Source of the DNA: Alphaproteobacteria bacterium MarineAlpha3_Bin3
GTDB lineage: Bacteria; Pseudomonadota; Alphaproteobacteria; Rhodospirillales; Casp-alpha2
NCBI GenBank assembly: GCA_002938075.1
Contig: PTLK01000010.1
Span: 1 to 21,497, forward strand
Direction: 5' to 3'
DNA: 21,497 nucleotides
Every line of letters starts with the position of its first letter. The first letter of the stretch is position 1. This document shows positions 1 to 7,077 of this stretch, in pieces. A program made the translations under genes and the position numbers. The notes under the pieces are model-generated. The model was not told the DNA's origin, did no database searches, and worked only from the letters and a program-made list of their open reading frames with translations.

Positions 1-144
1 CTTGACCAAGTCGATGGCGCTTAGTTTATCGAGTTGCCTGCCCTCTTCGATCGCGGCGTCCTTCTGGCTTTCGGGGAAACGGGCATGGATGCTCCACCGA
101 CCATTTTGCTGAACCTGAACTACGTGATTGATTTTCTTCGTCAT
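1..144 (-). CDS. Small hypothetical protein, C-terminus cut by window edge
   Basis: An open frame runs from an ATG at 144-142 off the left edge, giving 48 N-terminal residues beginning MTKKINHVVQVQQNGRWSIH. The text (aromatic/basic N-terminus, then an acidic, Ala/Glu-rich helical stretch ending near ...RQLDKLSAIDLVK) looks like real coding sequence. I recall similar short proteins in alphaproteobacteria, but I cannot name a family or a function. The gene lies downstream of the rpmE terminator on the same strand, so it probably has its own promoter in the AT-richer stretch between them. What it does is unknown. Confidence 0.5.
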   Translation of the reverse strand, partial: MTKKINHVVQVQQNGRWSIHARFPESQKDAAIEEGRQLDKLSAIDLVK

Positions 145-397
145 CGTTAACCAACGGACAAAACCGCCTTACATGGTCTGGGAGGACCACCCCATCCCTT
201 TCCTCGACCCAACGGATACGTCACATCCAAAAAGGGGCATGCACAGAATCATCCTATATTAGAGGACCAAACTTTAAACACTTCAGTTTATCAAAGTCCT
301 AAATGAGGGGCAAACTTGTAGACGAACGAAAAAGCAATGATCCAGCGGGGATTTTTGCCGGTTCGTCCAAGGGGGGTAAGGGACCGAAAAATAAATC
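145..397. other. Intergenic region between rpmE and the left-edge gene
   Basis: No credible coding frame is seen in this gene-free stretch, which extends to 462 if the rpmE terminator is included. It is clearly more AT-rich than its surroundings between about 220 and 330. It contains an imperfect hairpin at 271-297 (ACTTT and AAAC pairing with GTTT and AAAGT, with a 3-nt bulge) and a 7-bp inverted repeat GACGAAC (321-327) / GTTCGTC (361-367). It presumably holds the promoter and leader of the minus-strand gene at 1-144, but I could not find a convincing -35/-10 pair. No tRNA-like fold was seen. Confidence 0.5.
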
Positions 398-420
398 GGA
401 CGCCGGGATTGCCGGCGTCC
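386..420 (-). terminator. Intrinsic terminator after rpmE
   Basis: A perfect 9-bp GC-rich stem (GGACGCCGG at 398-406, CCGGCGTCC at 412-420) closes a 5-nt loop. On the minus strand it is followed directly by GATTTATTTTTC (386-397), a good U-tract. It lies about 40 bp beyond the rpmE stop codon and is oriented to end rpmE transcription. Confidence 0.85.
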
Positions 421-462
421 TCGCGGTCACTTTAAAAGGTTGAAACAGGCTTCGAGACGCGC

Positions 463-687
463 CTAGCCTTTAAGGCCTAAATCCTTAAACCTTTTATTGA
501 ATTTGGCCAATTGGCCGCCCCTGTCGACGAGGCGGTGAACCCCCGTCCAGGCCGGATGGGTTTTCGGATCGATGTCCAGCTTCAAGGTGTCGCCTTCCTT
601 GCCCCAGGTCGAGCGGGTCGTGTAGGTGGAGCCGTCGGTCATCTGGACGGTGATCTGATGATATTCTGGGTGGGTGTCTTTTTTCAT
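463..687 (-). CDS. rpmE: 50S ribosomal protein L31
   Basis: The 74-residue product matches bacterial L31 throughout: N-terminal MKKDTHPEYH, the central STWGKEGDTLKLDIDP segment, the HPAWTG motif, and the C-terminal GGQLAKFNKRF. L31 is a surface protein of the large ribosomal subunit that helps bridge the two subunits. No cysteines are present, so this is the zinc-free (C-minus) form, common in alphaproteobacteria. The gene has its own promoter (715-743) just after the MFS gene and a strong terminator (386-420), so it can be transcribed as a single gene although it follows the upstream genes on the same strand. The start codon is the only suitable ATG, and the length is typical of the family. 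Confidence 0.97.
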   Translation of the reverse strand: MKKDTHPEYHQITVQMTDGSTYTTRSTWGKEGDTLKLDIDPKTHPAWTGVHRLVDRGGQLAKFNKRFKDLGLKG

Positions 688-714
688 TTTTGCGTTCCCG
701 GTTTGAAGGCGCCT

Positions 715-743
715 TATATACGGGAAGCCGCCCCGGGGTTCAA
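715..743 (-). promoter_or_regulatory. Sigma-70-type promoter for rpmE
   Basis: On the minus strand TTGAAC (743-738), a 17-nt spacer, and TATATA (720-715) make a good housekeeping promoter. It lies about 28 bp upstream of the rpmE start, in the short gap after the MFS gene. Identified by eye only. Confidence 0.65.
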
Positions 744-766
744 GGGTCGCGGGTAAAAGTAAGGGC

Positions 767-1993
767 CTAAGGAGAGGATTTCTCGATGTCAGGGTCTTTA
801 CCTGCCGGATCGAGGGCTTTCTTGGCCTTAAAGCCCAGGGCGACGACGATCAGCATGACCAGGACGCCGCCGAAATAGGGCCAGTCCATTCCCAAAACGC
901 CAAAAAGAAAACCCGCCCAGGCCGGGCCGGTAAACCGCGCCATTGTCGAGGCCGACCGGGTCACGCCCATGATGCCGCCCTGTTCGTCTTCGCCGACCTG
1001 AAGCGAGATCAAGCTGTTCAACGAGGGTGAGATGATGGAAAAGCCATACCCGGCAATGGCCATGGCAATGATCAGCACCGCAATATGGTTGGAGAAGGGA
1101 ATCAGCAGCACCCCGACCGCTAGCGCCCCGGCGCCCTGAATAATCAACCGCGCTTCACCGAACCGGCGCGCCAGCCGGCCGACCAAACCACCCTGGATGG
1201 CGGCGCTAAGAAGACCGACGAAGGCGAACAGATAACCGTTTTGTTCCGGCCCCCAACCGAACTGCCGCCGGGACCACATGGCAAAAGTGGCTTCAAGGCC
1301 GGCAAAAACGAAGGTCGCCAGAAAGGTCATCAGAATCAACAACCCGAGGTGGGGACGGCCCAGGGCCTCGCGGAACATGGCCAGGCGTTTTTTCGCCGGT
1401 TGGGCGGCCAGCTTCCGGCGGATTTCAACCGGCAGCGATTCCTTCAACACCACCACGGCCATGATCCAGGCCGCCGCCGACAGCCCGGCGGCGGCGAAGG
1501 CCGGGCTCTGGAAATCGGCATTGACGGGATCAGACCCCGCGAGGAAGCCGCCGATGGCCGGCCCGGCGATAAATCCGAGCCCGAAGGCGGCGCCGATGAC
1601 ACCCATCCCTTGGGCGCGGTTTTCCCGGGTCGTGATGTCGGCGACGTAGGCGAAGGCGGCGGAAATGTTTCCGGCCATGGCGCCGCCGGCGGCCCGGGCC
1701 GCGAACAACATCCACAGGCTTTCGGCAAACCCGAGCCAGACATAGGATAAGGCGGCACCGGCAAGGCTGATCAAAAGGACCGGCCGCCGCCCAATCCTGT
1801 CGGAAAGCCGGCCCCAGAAAGGCGCCGCCAGGAATTGTGTGAACGAATAAGTCGCCATCACCAGCCCGACCGTGGCCGGGGAGGCTTGGTAGAACTCGGC
1901 ATAGAAAGGCAGCAGCGGAATGATGACGCCAAAGCCGATCAGGTCGATGAAGACAATGAAAAAGAGAATCAACATGGATGCCTGGGTTCCCAT
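767..1993 (-). CDS. MFS transporter, TetA-like (TCR/Tet) drug exporter family
   Basis: This is a 408-residue, very hydrophobic protein with about 12 membrane segments. MFS motif A is clear in the loop after TM2 (GRLSDRIGRRPVL, about residues 61-73). The antiporter motif C is present in TM5 (GFIAGPAIGGF, Gly-Pro at about 144-145). The N-terminus (IDLIGFGVIIPLLPFY) matches the TetA/multidrug branch of the family. By homology it is an inner-membrane proton-coupled exporter of small molecules; the substrate cannot be read from sequence and tetracycline is not implied. It follows the MotB-like gene by 64 bp on the same strand. The start could also be the internal Met7 (ATG at 1975-1973), which has a slightly better upstream AGG; I keep the longer form. 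Confidence 0.85.
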   Translation of the reverse strand: MGTQASMLILFFIVFIDLIGFGVIIPLLPFYAEFYQASPATVGLVMATYSFTQFLAAPFWGRLSDRIGRRPVLLISLAGAALSYVWLGFAESLWMLFAARAAGGAMAGNISAAFAYVADITTRENRAQGMGVIGAAFGLGFIAGPAIGGFLAGSDPVNADFQSPAFAAAGLSAAAWIMAVVVLKESLPVEIRRKLAAQPAKKRLAMFREALGRPHLGLLILMTFLATFVFAGLEATFAMWSRRQFGWGPEQNGYLFAFVGLLSAAIQGGLVGRLARRFGEARLIIQGAGALAVGVLLIPFSNHIAVLIIAMAIAGYGFSIISPSLNSLISLQVGEDEQGGIMGVTRSASTMARFTGPAWAGFLFGVLGMDWPYFGGVLVMLIVVALGFKAKKALDPAGKDPDIEKSSP

Positions 1994-2057
1994 CGACGGC
2001 GGCCCGCCCGGGTTAGGAGCCGTCCTACAAAACGATCGGCACGGAATAGGGAATGGG

Positions 2058-3230
2058 TCAGCGTTGGGTTAATTTCAACTCAATTCGGCGGTTCCGGCGT
2101 TTGGCGATTTCGTCGCTGCGGTCATCCAGGGGCCGAAACTCGCCAAAGCCGGTGGCGGCGAGACGATTGGGGGACAGCCCCTGATTGATCAGAAACTGGA
2201 CCACCGAAATCGCCCTTGCCGAAGACAGCTCCCAATTCGAAGGAAACCGGGCGGTCTTAATCGGGTCTTTGTCCGTATGGCCGTCGACGCGCAGGATCCA
2301 GTCGATATCGGCGGGAATTTCGCGCGATATCTGTTTCAGTGTCCGGGCCAGTTGCAGAAGCTGGTTCTTCCCGGCATCGCCGATATCGGCCGCCCCCTTG
2401 GCGAACAGGACCTCGGACTGGAAAACGAAGCGGTCGCCGACGATGCGCACCCCTTTTTGCCCCCCCAGCAGGTCCCGAAGGCGGCCGAAAAATTCCGACC
2501 GATAACGGCTCAATTCATGCACCTTGCTGACCAGGGCCGCGTTCAGGCGCTTGCCCAGCGACGCGATCTGGACCTTTTGTTCGGCGGCCCGTTTTTCGGA
2601 CGCTTCAAGGGCGGCGGAAATTTTCGCCAGCGTTTCGCGTAACGCCGCCGTCTGCTGGTTCAGGAGCGCCACCTGGGCGCGGGCGCTCTTGGAAAGCTCT
2701 TTTTCCGCCAACAGCACCTTGCCCGATTCCTCTAACTTGCCCGCCATCTCGGCGATTTTCGACTGCAACTCCTCGCGCAGCGCCCGGAGCGCCGCGATGT
2801 CCCGGGACAGGTCGGCCAGTTCTTCCAATTGGGCGGCGATTTTCGATTTGTCGGCCTTGAGGGCCGCCTGTGCCGACGTCAAGTCCCGTTCCGCCGCTTC
2901 GGCGCGCTGGCGAAGCTGGCCGATGGTGGTTTTCAGGTCGTCGCGAAGGGCGACGGAAATCTGCAACTCCTCCGACAATTGTGCGAAGTTCTTGCGCAAA
3001 TCCTTGCTGGAGCGCCTTTCAAGCGACAGAAGTTCGGCCAGTTCGTTGACTTGGTTTTGCAACCGGGATAGGGCCTGATCGCGCCCGGAAAGGGCCTGGC
3101 CGAGGAAAAACTGCGCCAGAACGAAGACCATCAGCAAAAACATGATGACCATCAACATCGTCGCCAGGGCGTCGACGAACCCCGGCCAGATGTTGGTGGC
3201 GCGTTGCCGGCGGCGGGCGAGGGCGGCCAT
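2058..3230 (-). CDS. MotB/OmpA-domain protein with long periplasmic coiled coil
   Basis: The product has 390 residues. A basic N-terminus (ARRRQR) leads to a single membrane segment (about 18-40) with Asp20 in FVDALATMLMVI, the position of the ion-binding Asp of MotB/TolR/ExbD. Next come about 190 residues (48-240) of heptad-rich, Leu/Ala/Glu/Lys/Arg-rich sequence, predicted coiled coil. A canonical OmpA/MotB peptidoglycan-binding domain follows (about 258-390) with VDGHTDKDPI, SNWELSSARAISVV and RRNRRIEL. By homology it is the wall-anchored half of an ion-driven motor whose partner is the MotA-like gene 19 bp upstream. The coiled coil is far longer than the short plug and linker of flagellar MotB. 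The role is not known to me. The start is supported by an AGG a few bases upstream. Alternatives: an uncharacterised stator, a Tol-like envelope motor, or a ZorB-like relative. Confidence 0.85.
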   Translation of the reverse strand: MAALARRRQRATNIWPGFVDALATMLMVIMFLLMVFVLAQFFLGQALSGRDQALSRLQNQVNELAELLSLERRSSKDLRKNFAQLSEELQISVALRDDLKTTIGQLRQRAEAAERDLTSAQAALKADKSKIAAQLEELADLSRDIAALRALREELQSKIAEMAGKLEESGKVLLAEKELSKSARAQVALLNQQTAALRETLAKISAALEASEKRAAEQKVQIASLGKRLNAALVSKVHELSRYRSEFFGRLRDLLGGQKGVRIVGDRFVFQSEVLFAKGAADIGDAGKNQLLQLARTLKQISREIPADIDWILRVDGHTDKDPIKTARFPSNWELSSARAISVVQFLINQGLSPNRLAATGFGEFRPLDDRSDEIAKRRNRRIELKLTQR

Positions 3231-3249
3231 GGAAACCTAGGGGGCCGGC

Positions 3250-4377
3250 CTAATCGTCGCCCGAGGCGGCGATGGTGCGGGCCAGCAGCTTGATTTCGCT
3301 GCGCAGTTGTTGGACCAGTTCTTTGCGTCCGCTCGAAAGTTCTTCGGTCAAACGCGTCAGGTAGACGTCCAGGTTGCGGATATGGGAACGCGTCGATTCA
3401 TCCATGCCTGCCGCCGTCGATCCTTCGGCGATTTTGGCCAGGATCGGCTTCATCTCCATCTGGGTTTCGGCCAGGCTTTTCATCAACGTTTGTTCGGTGC
3501 GCATGTGGTCGGTCAGGGTTTCCAGCTTGTTGCCGAGGGCGATGATGTTGCTGTTGACCGATATCCGGTTTTCCTCGCCACGGGTGATGGTCTGTTGCAG
3601 GTTTTCAAGGCTTTCCGCCGTCTGCTCCAAAAGCGCCTGAACATAGGCCGGGATCGGCTGGTCGCTTTCACCCAACAAGGAACTAGTCGCCAACCGGGTG
3701 ACCGTGGACAGCCATTCTTCGAGCTCGTTGTAAAACCGGTTCTGCGCCTGATTGGCCTGCAAATCCAGAAAGCCCAGCACCAAGGAGCCGCCAAGCCCGA
3801 ACAGGGAGGTTGAAAACGCTGTTCCCATGCCCGCCATGGGCGCCTTCAAACCCTTTTTAAGATCGTCGAAAACGGCAATCGAATCGCCGCTTTCGACGTT
3901 GAGCCCGCCGATGACATTGCTGATCGAGGCGACCGTTTCCAACAGCCCCCAAAACGTGCCCAACAAGCCGAGAAAAATAAGCAGGCCAACGGTGTAACGC
4001 GAAATATCCCGCGATTCGTCCAGGCGTGAGACGATCCCGTCCAGCAGCGAACGCATCGCCAGGGTGGAAAGCGACAGCCGGTCCTTGTGATCGCCGACCA
4101 TGGTCGCCATCGGGGCCAGCAATTTCGGCGGCTGGGGTTCGGAAAGGGGGGTGCCGTTTTGTTGGAATTCTTCGATCCAGGCGACTTCGGGATAGAGCAT
4201 CAGCACCTGGCGGAAGTTATAGATGACGCCGATAACCAAAACGCCGACAATCAGGCCGTTCAATGGCGCATTGGCCATGAAGGCGCCATGCAGAGGCAGG
4301 AAAAGGAACCCGCACAAACCGGTGATGGCGATCACGAAAACGAACATCCGGATGAGGTATTTACGTGGCCGGGTCAT
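3250..4377 (-). CDS. MotA/TolQ/ExbB-family membrane protein with cytoplasmic helical tail
   Basis: From the ATG at 4377 (GAGGG about 6 nt upstream; a TTG at 4389 is less likely) the product has 375 residues. Membrane segments are predicted at about 8-28, 39-60, 128-152 and 184-206. The last two hold the family's typical Gly/Ala/Thr-rich pore text (FLGLLGTFWGLLETV; MAGMGTAFSTSLFGLGGSLV). Residues 61-127 form a cytoplasmic loop. After TM4 comes a tail of about 165 residues, strongly helical and heptad-like, longer than in MotA, TolQ or ExbB and reminiscent of the tail of ZorA. It is followed 19 bp later by the MotB-like gene, so the two likely form a proton- or sodium-driven complex. It starts 59 bp after the OmpA-like secreted protein. 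Family assignment is firm; function is not. Confidence 0.85.
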   Translation of the reverse strand: MTRPRKYLIRMFVFVIAITGLCGFLFLPLHGAFMANAPLNGLIVGVLVIGVIYNFRQVLMLYPEVAWIEEFQQNGTPLSEPQPPKLLAPMATMVGDHKDRLSLSTLAMRSLLDGIVSRLDESRDISRYTVGLLIFLGLLGTFWGLLETVASISNVIGGLNVESGDSIAVFDDLKKGLKAPMAGMGTAFSTSLFGLGGSLVLGFLDLQANQAQNRFYNELEEWLSTVTRLATSSLLGESDQPIPAYVQALLEQTAESLENLQQTITRGEENRISVNSNIIALGNKLETLTDHMRTEQTLMKSLAETQMEMKPILAKIAEGSTAAGMDESTRSHIRNLDVYLTRLTEELSSGRKELVQQLRSEIKLLARTIAASGDD

Positions 4378-4436
4378 TGTCGCCCTCAAGATCGTTTCTT
4401 CGGTGTCCGGGGGAGCCCGGGATTATAGGGCCGAAA

Positions 4437-5426
4437 TCATCTTTCGACGATATTGACATCGACCCTGTTGAGGGGCTTTTCCGTGGTCTTGCTGCCCAAG
4501 GCCCGAACGTCAATTCGCGTGCTGCGGATCCCGTTTTCGATAAGGAATGATCGAACCGACAAGGCCCTGGACAGGGACATCCGGCGGGCCTTGCTGGGGG
4601 ACAGGGCTTTGCCGCCGGCATAGGCCAAAAGCTGCAAGCGCAGGTTCTTTTTGTCTTTCAGCTTCTCAGCCAAGCCCTTCAGGCCCTTCTTGGCCTCGGG
4701 GGGCAGCTTCGAGGCGGTGGCCCCGAAGGCCACCTGAAGGGCGGGGCCGGTTTTTATGGTTTTCTTGGGTGGCGGCAGCGCGGCCTGTTCTTTGGTTTCC
4801 GGTTTCGGCTTTGCCGTCGCTACCGGTTTGGGCTTTGGCGCCGGTTTTGGCTCGGCGGCTTTTTTTGGCGCCTTGGCCGGTGGCGGGGCCGGTTTTTTGA
4901 CCACCGTTTTTTCGACTGCGGGTGGTGCCGGTGGGGCGGACTTGGCCGCGGCCATTTTCTTGGCCGGCTTTGCCGGCTCCGGCGGCGGAGCAACGGGGGC
5001 CTTTAAAGGCGCCGGGAGTTTGGTCGCGGTAACGGCCGGCATGGCGGGCTTTTTCGGTTTGGGCTTTTTCCTGGCCACCCGCTTGGCGGCCTTCTTGCCC
5101 TTGGCCGAGGGTGGTTTCAACTTGATGCGCGGGCCTTTGGGAACCGCGACAAGGAGCCGCGACACAGGATTTTTCCGTCCCGGCAACAAAAGACCACGGC
5201 GAGCCCCGGTTCCAGGTGGGCGGACCAAATAAGGCGTTCCCGCCGCCGGCGAGCCGCCGGAATCTCCGATAACACTAAGATCGACGGTCACATGGTCGGT
5301 GCTCAGGTCGACGCTGCCCTGGGCCTTGGCGCCGCTGCCGCCGAAGGACAGGGACACGGCCGCCAGTGCCGCGACCATCATCAGGCGGCGGGCCGATGCC
5401 AGGAACGGGCCTGGTAAGATTTTCAT
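4437..5426 (-). CDS. Secreted Lys/Pro/Ala-rich protein with degenerate OmpA-like domain
   Basis: The frame is open to 5579, but I start at the ATG at 5426. That gives a clean signal peptide (MKILPGPFLASARR, hydrophobic core, AKA|Q near residue 35), and a likely promoter lies inside the longer frame. The product has 329 residues. Positions 37-100 are a small N-terminal region. Positions 105-225 are low-complexity Lys/Pro/Ala, resembling the periplasm-spanning linker of TolA. Positions 228-329 resemble an OmpA C-terminal domain (QVAFGATASKLPPEAKKGL; MSLSRALSVRSFLIENGI; LNRVDVNI). The usual HTD motif is replaced by AYAGG, so the peptidoglycan-contacting Asp is missing, while the LSRAL arginine is kept. 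The gene is first of three with the MotA-like and MotB-like genes, suggesting a periplasmic partner of that motor (inference). The start codon is less certain than the family. Confidence 0.75.
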   Translation of the reverse strand: MKILPGPFLASARRLMMVAALAAVSLSFGGSGAKAQGSVDLSTDHVTVDLSVIGDSGGSPAAGTPYLVRPPGTGARRGLLLPGRKNPVSRLLVAVPKGPRIKLKPPSAKGKKAAKRVARKKPKPKKPAMPAVTATKLPAPLKAPVAPPPEPAKPAKKMAAAKSAPPAPPAVEKTVVKKPAPPPAKAPKKAAEPKPAPKPKPVATAKPKPETKEQAALPPPKKTIKTGPALQVAFGATASKLPPEAKKGLKGLAEKLKDKKNLRLQLLAYAGGKALSPSKARRMSLSRALSVRSFLIENGIRSTRIDVRALGSKTTEKPLNRVDVNIVER

Positions 5427-5513
5427 GAATATCGCGTTGATGTTCCGTTTCCCATCCAAGCCGGTGCCCGCCATAGGGGGCCATCGGCAGGTTCCCTTGA
5501 TTACTTGCGATTC

Positions 5514-5542
5514 ACCATAGCCAAGGGGCGGCTGACAGACAA
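5514..5542 (-). promoter_or_regulatory. Candidate promoter for the OmpA-like / MotA-like / MotB-like genes
   Basis: On the minus strand TTGTCT (5542-5537), a 17-nt spacer, and TATGGT (5519-5514) give a fair sigma-70 match (4/6 in each box). It lies about 90 bp upstream of the chosen start at 5426 and inside the longer open frame, which argues against the far-upstream start. Found by eye only. Confidence 0.4.
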
Positions 5543-5602
5543 CCGGTTTGCGGTTCCGGGCCACCCGAGACCTGACCATAAAGGGATTTTTTTATAAGTT
5601 TT

Positions 5603-6397
5603 TTAAGCGGAGCGGCCGGCGAGAATCTTCAAAAGCGGTCCATGCAGGGAGTCGTTGGCGGCGAGGATTTCGCCGCTTTCCATCATTCCGCCGCCGCCGA
5701 TGTCGGTGACGAACCCTCCGGCTTCACGGACCAGGACAATACCGGCGGCGATGTCCCAAGGATGCAGGCCGATCTCCCAAAACCCCTCGTAGCGCCCGGC
5801 CGCCACGTAGGCCAGGTCGAGCGCCGCCGAACCGAAACGCCGGACTCCCGCCGAAACCGCCATGACCGCCTTCAACTGGCTCAGGAACCGGTCATGGTCC
5901 TGTTTGCCGGCGAACGGGATACCGGTGGCGAACAGCGATTCCTCAAGGCGGCGGCGGGCCGAGACTCGGATTCGCCGACCGTTGAGATACGCCCCCTGGC
6001 CTTTTTCGGCCCAGAACATCTGATCCGTGATCGGCTCGTAAATAACCCCGGCCACGGGCTCGCCGTCTCGCTCCAGGGCGATGGAAATGGAAAAGTGCGG
6101 AATCCCGTGAAGAAAGTTGGTGGTCCCATCCAAGGGGTCGATGATCCAGCGGTTCGACGTGTCGGCGCCTTCGATTTTGCCGCCCTCCTCAAGCAGGAAA
6201 CCGAACCGGGGCCGTGCTTTCGTCAACCCGGCGACCAGGACTTCTTCGGCTTTCTTGTCGGCGGTGGTGACGAAATCCGCCGGGCCTTTCTTCGACACCT
6301 GAAGATTTTCGATCTCGCCGAAGTCGCGGACCAGCCCCCTGGCCGCCTTGGTGGCCGCGGCCGTCATCACATTCAATAACGCTGACCGCTGTGCCAT
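5603..6397 (-). CDS. suhB: Inositol-1-monophosphatase family phosphatase (SuhB-like)
   Basis: The 264-residue product has the Mg2+-dependent inositol monophosphatase signatures in order: the acidic motif LLEEGG (about 68-73), DPLDGTTNF (about 87-95) and WDIAAGIVLVREAGG (about 214-228). Asp87, Asp90 and Asp215 are the expected metal ligands. The family hydrolyses myo-inositol 1-phosphate and related sugar phosphates in the cytoplasm; in enterobacteria the homologue SuhB also acts in rRNA transcription antitermination. I cannot tell which role applies here. The gene begins 26 bp after the efp stop with AGGGA about 8 nt before ATG, so it is probably cotranscribed with efp. Length and motifs are normal. 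The symbol is given by family, not by proven orthology. Confidence 0.93.
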   Translation of the reverse strand: MAQRSALLNVMTAAATKAARGLVRDFGEIENLQVSKKGPADFVTTADKKAEEVLVAGLTKARPRFGFLLEEGGKIEGADTSNRWIIDPLDGTTNFLHGIPHFSISIALERDGEPVAGVIYEPITDQMFWAEKGQGAYLNGRRIRVSARRRLEESLFATGIPFAGKQDHDRFLSQLKAVMAVSAGVRRFGSAALDLAYVAAGRYEGFWEIGLHPWDIAAGIVLVREAGGFVTDIGGGGMMESGEILAANDSLHGPLLKILAGRSA

Positions 6398-6423
6398 TAA
6401 ACAAATCCCTGAAATGAGGAGGG

Positions 6424-6993
6424 TCAGTCCTTGGCCCGTTCCACGTAGGAACCGTCGGCGGTGCTGATGACGATGCGGGTACCGGCCACGATGTGAGGCG
6501 GAACCATGCAGCGGACACCGTTTTCCAATGTCGCCGGTTTGTATGACGAAGACGCCGTCTGCCCTTTGACGACGGCGTCGGCGTCGGTGACCTCGAGGGA
6601 CACCGTATCGGGAAGCTGGACGCCGATGATCGAGCCCTCGTGGCTTTCGATGATGACGGTCATGTTGTTCCGCAGGAAAGGCACCTGGTCTTCGCCCAGC
6701 AGGTCCCGGTCGATCGTCACCTGATCAAAGGTCTCGGCATCCATGAAGGTGAGCATTTCGCCGTCGGCGAAAAGGAACTGAAACTCTTTTTGGTCCAGCC
6801 GCGCCCGTTCGACCGTTTCCGACGAGCGGAAGCGTTCATTGAGCTTGGTCCCGGTGCGGATGTCCCTGAGTTCGACCTGCAAATAGGCGCCGCCCTTGCC
6901 GGGTTGGGTGTGCTGGATCTTGACGGCCCGCCAAAGGCCGCCCTGGTGTTCGATCACCATACCGGTTCGGATGGCGTTGCCGTTGATTTTCAT
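6424..6993 (-). CDS. efp: Elongation factor P
   Basis: The 189-residue product has the three-domain EF-P layout: an N-terminal KOW-like domain with the PGKGG loop (Lys33, the position that is lysylated in many bacteria), a central OB fold, and a C-terminal OB fold with the family signature near KPATLENGVRCMVPPHI and a normal ending (DGSYVERAKD). EF-P binds the ribosomal E/P region and rescues peptide-bond formation at consecutive prolines. No epmA/epmB genes are in the window, so modification of Lys33 is not shown. It lies 84 bp after thiE on the same strand and 26 bp before the inositol phosphatase. Proline-rich clients exist in this window (tolA and the OmpA-like protein at 4437-5426). Confidence 0.97.
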   Translation of the reverse strand: MKINGNAIRTGMVIEHQGGLWRAVKIQHTQPGKGGAYLQVELRDIRTGTKLNERFRSSETVERARLDQKEFQFLFADGEMLTFMDAETFDQVTIDRDLLGEDQVPFLRNNMTVIIESHEGSIIGVQLPDTVSLEVTDADAVVKGQTASSSYKPATLENGVRCMVPPHIVAGTRIVISTADGSYVERAKD

Positions 6994-7077
6994 TGCTTGT
7001 AACCGTGTTTTCGAGGCCCTCGTTCGGACCCGAGGCGCGGAAGCTAACAGGTTGGAATGGGCGACGCAATGACCGCC

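Noticed and set aside
321..367. tRNA or terminator at the GACGAAC/GTTCGTC repeat
   Set aside because: No cloverleaf, no T-loop consensus, and no U-tract on either side; only a long, loose hairpin.
2058..4377. A Zorya anti-phage system
   Set aside because: Only the ZorA/ZorB-like pair is present; no ZorC, ZorD or ZorE and no mobile or defence genes nearby. The neighbours are housekeeping genes.
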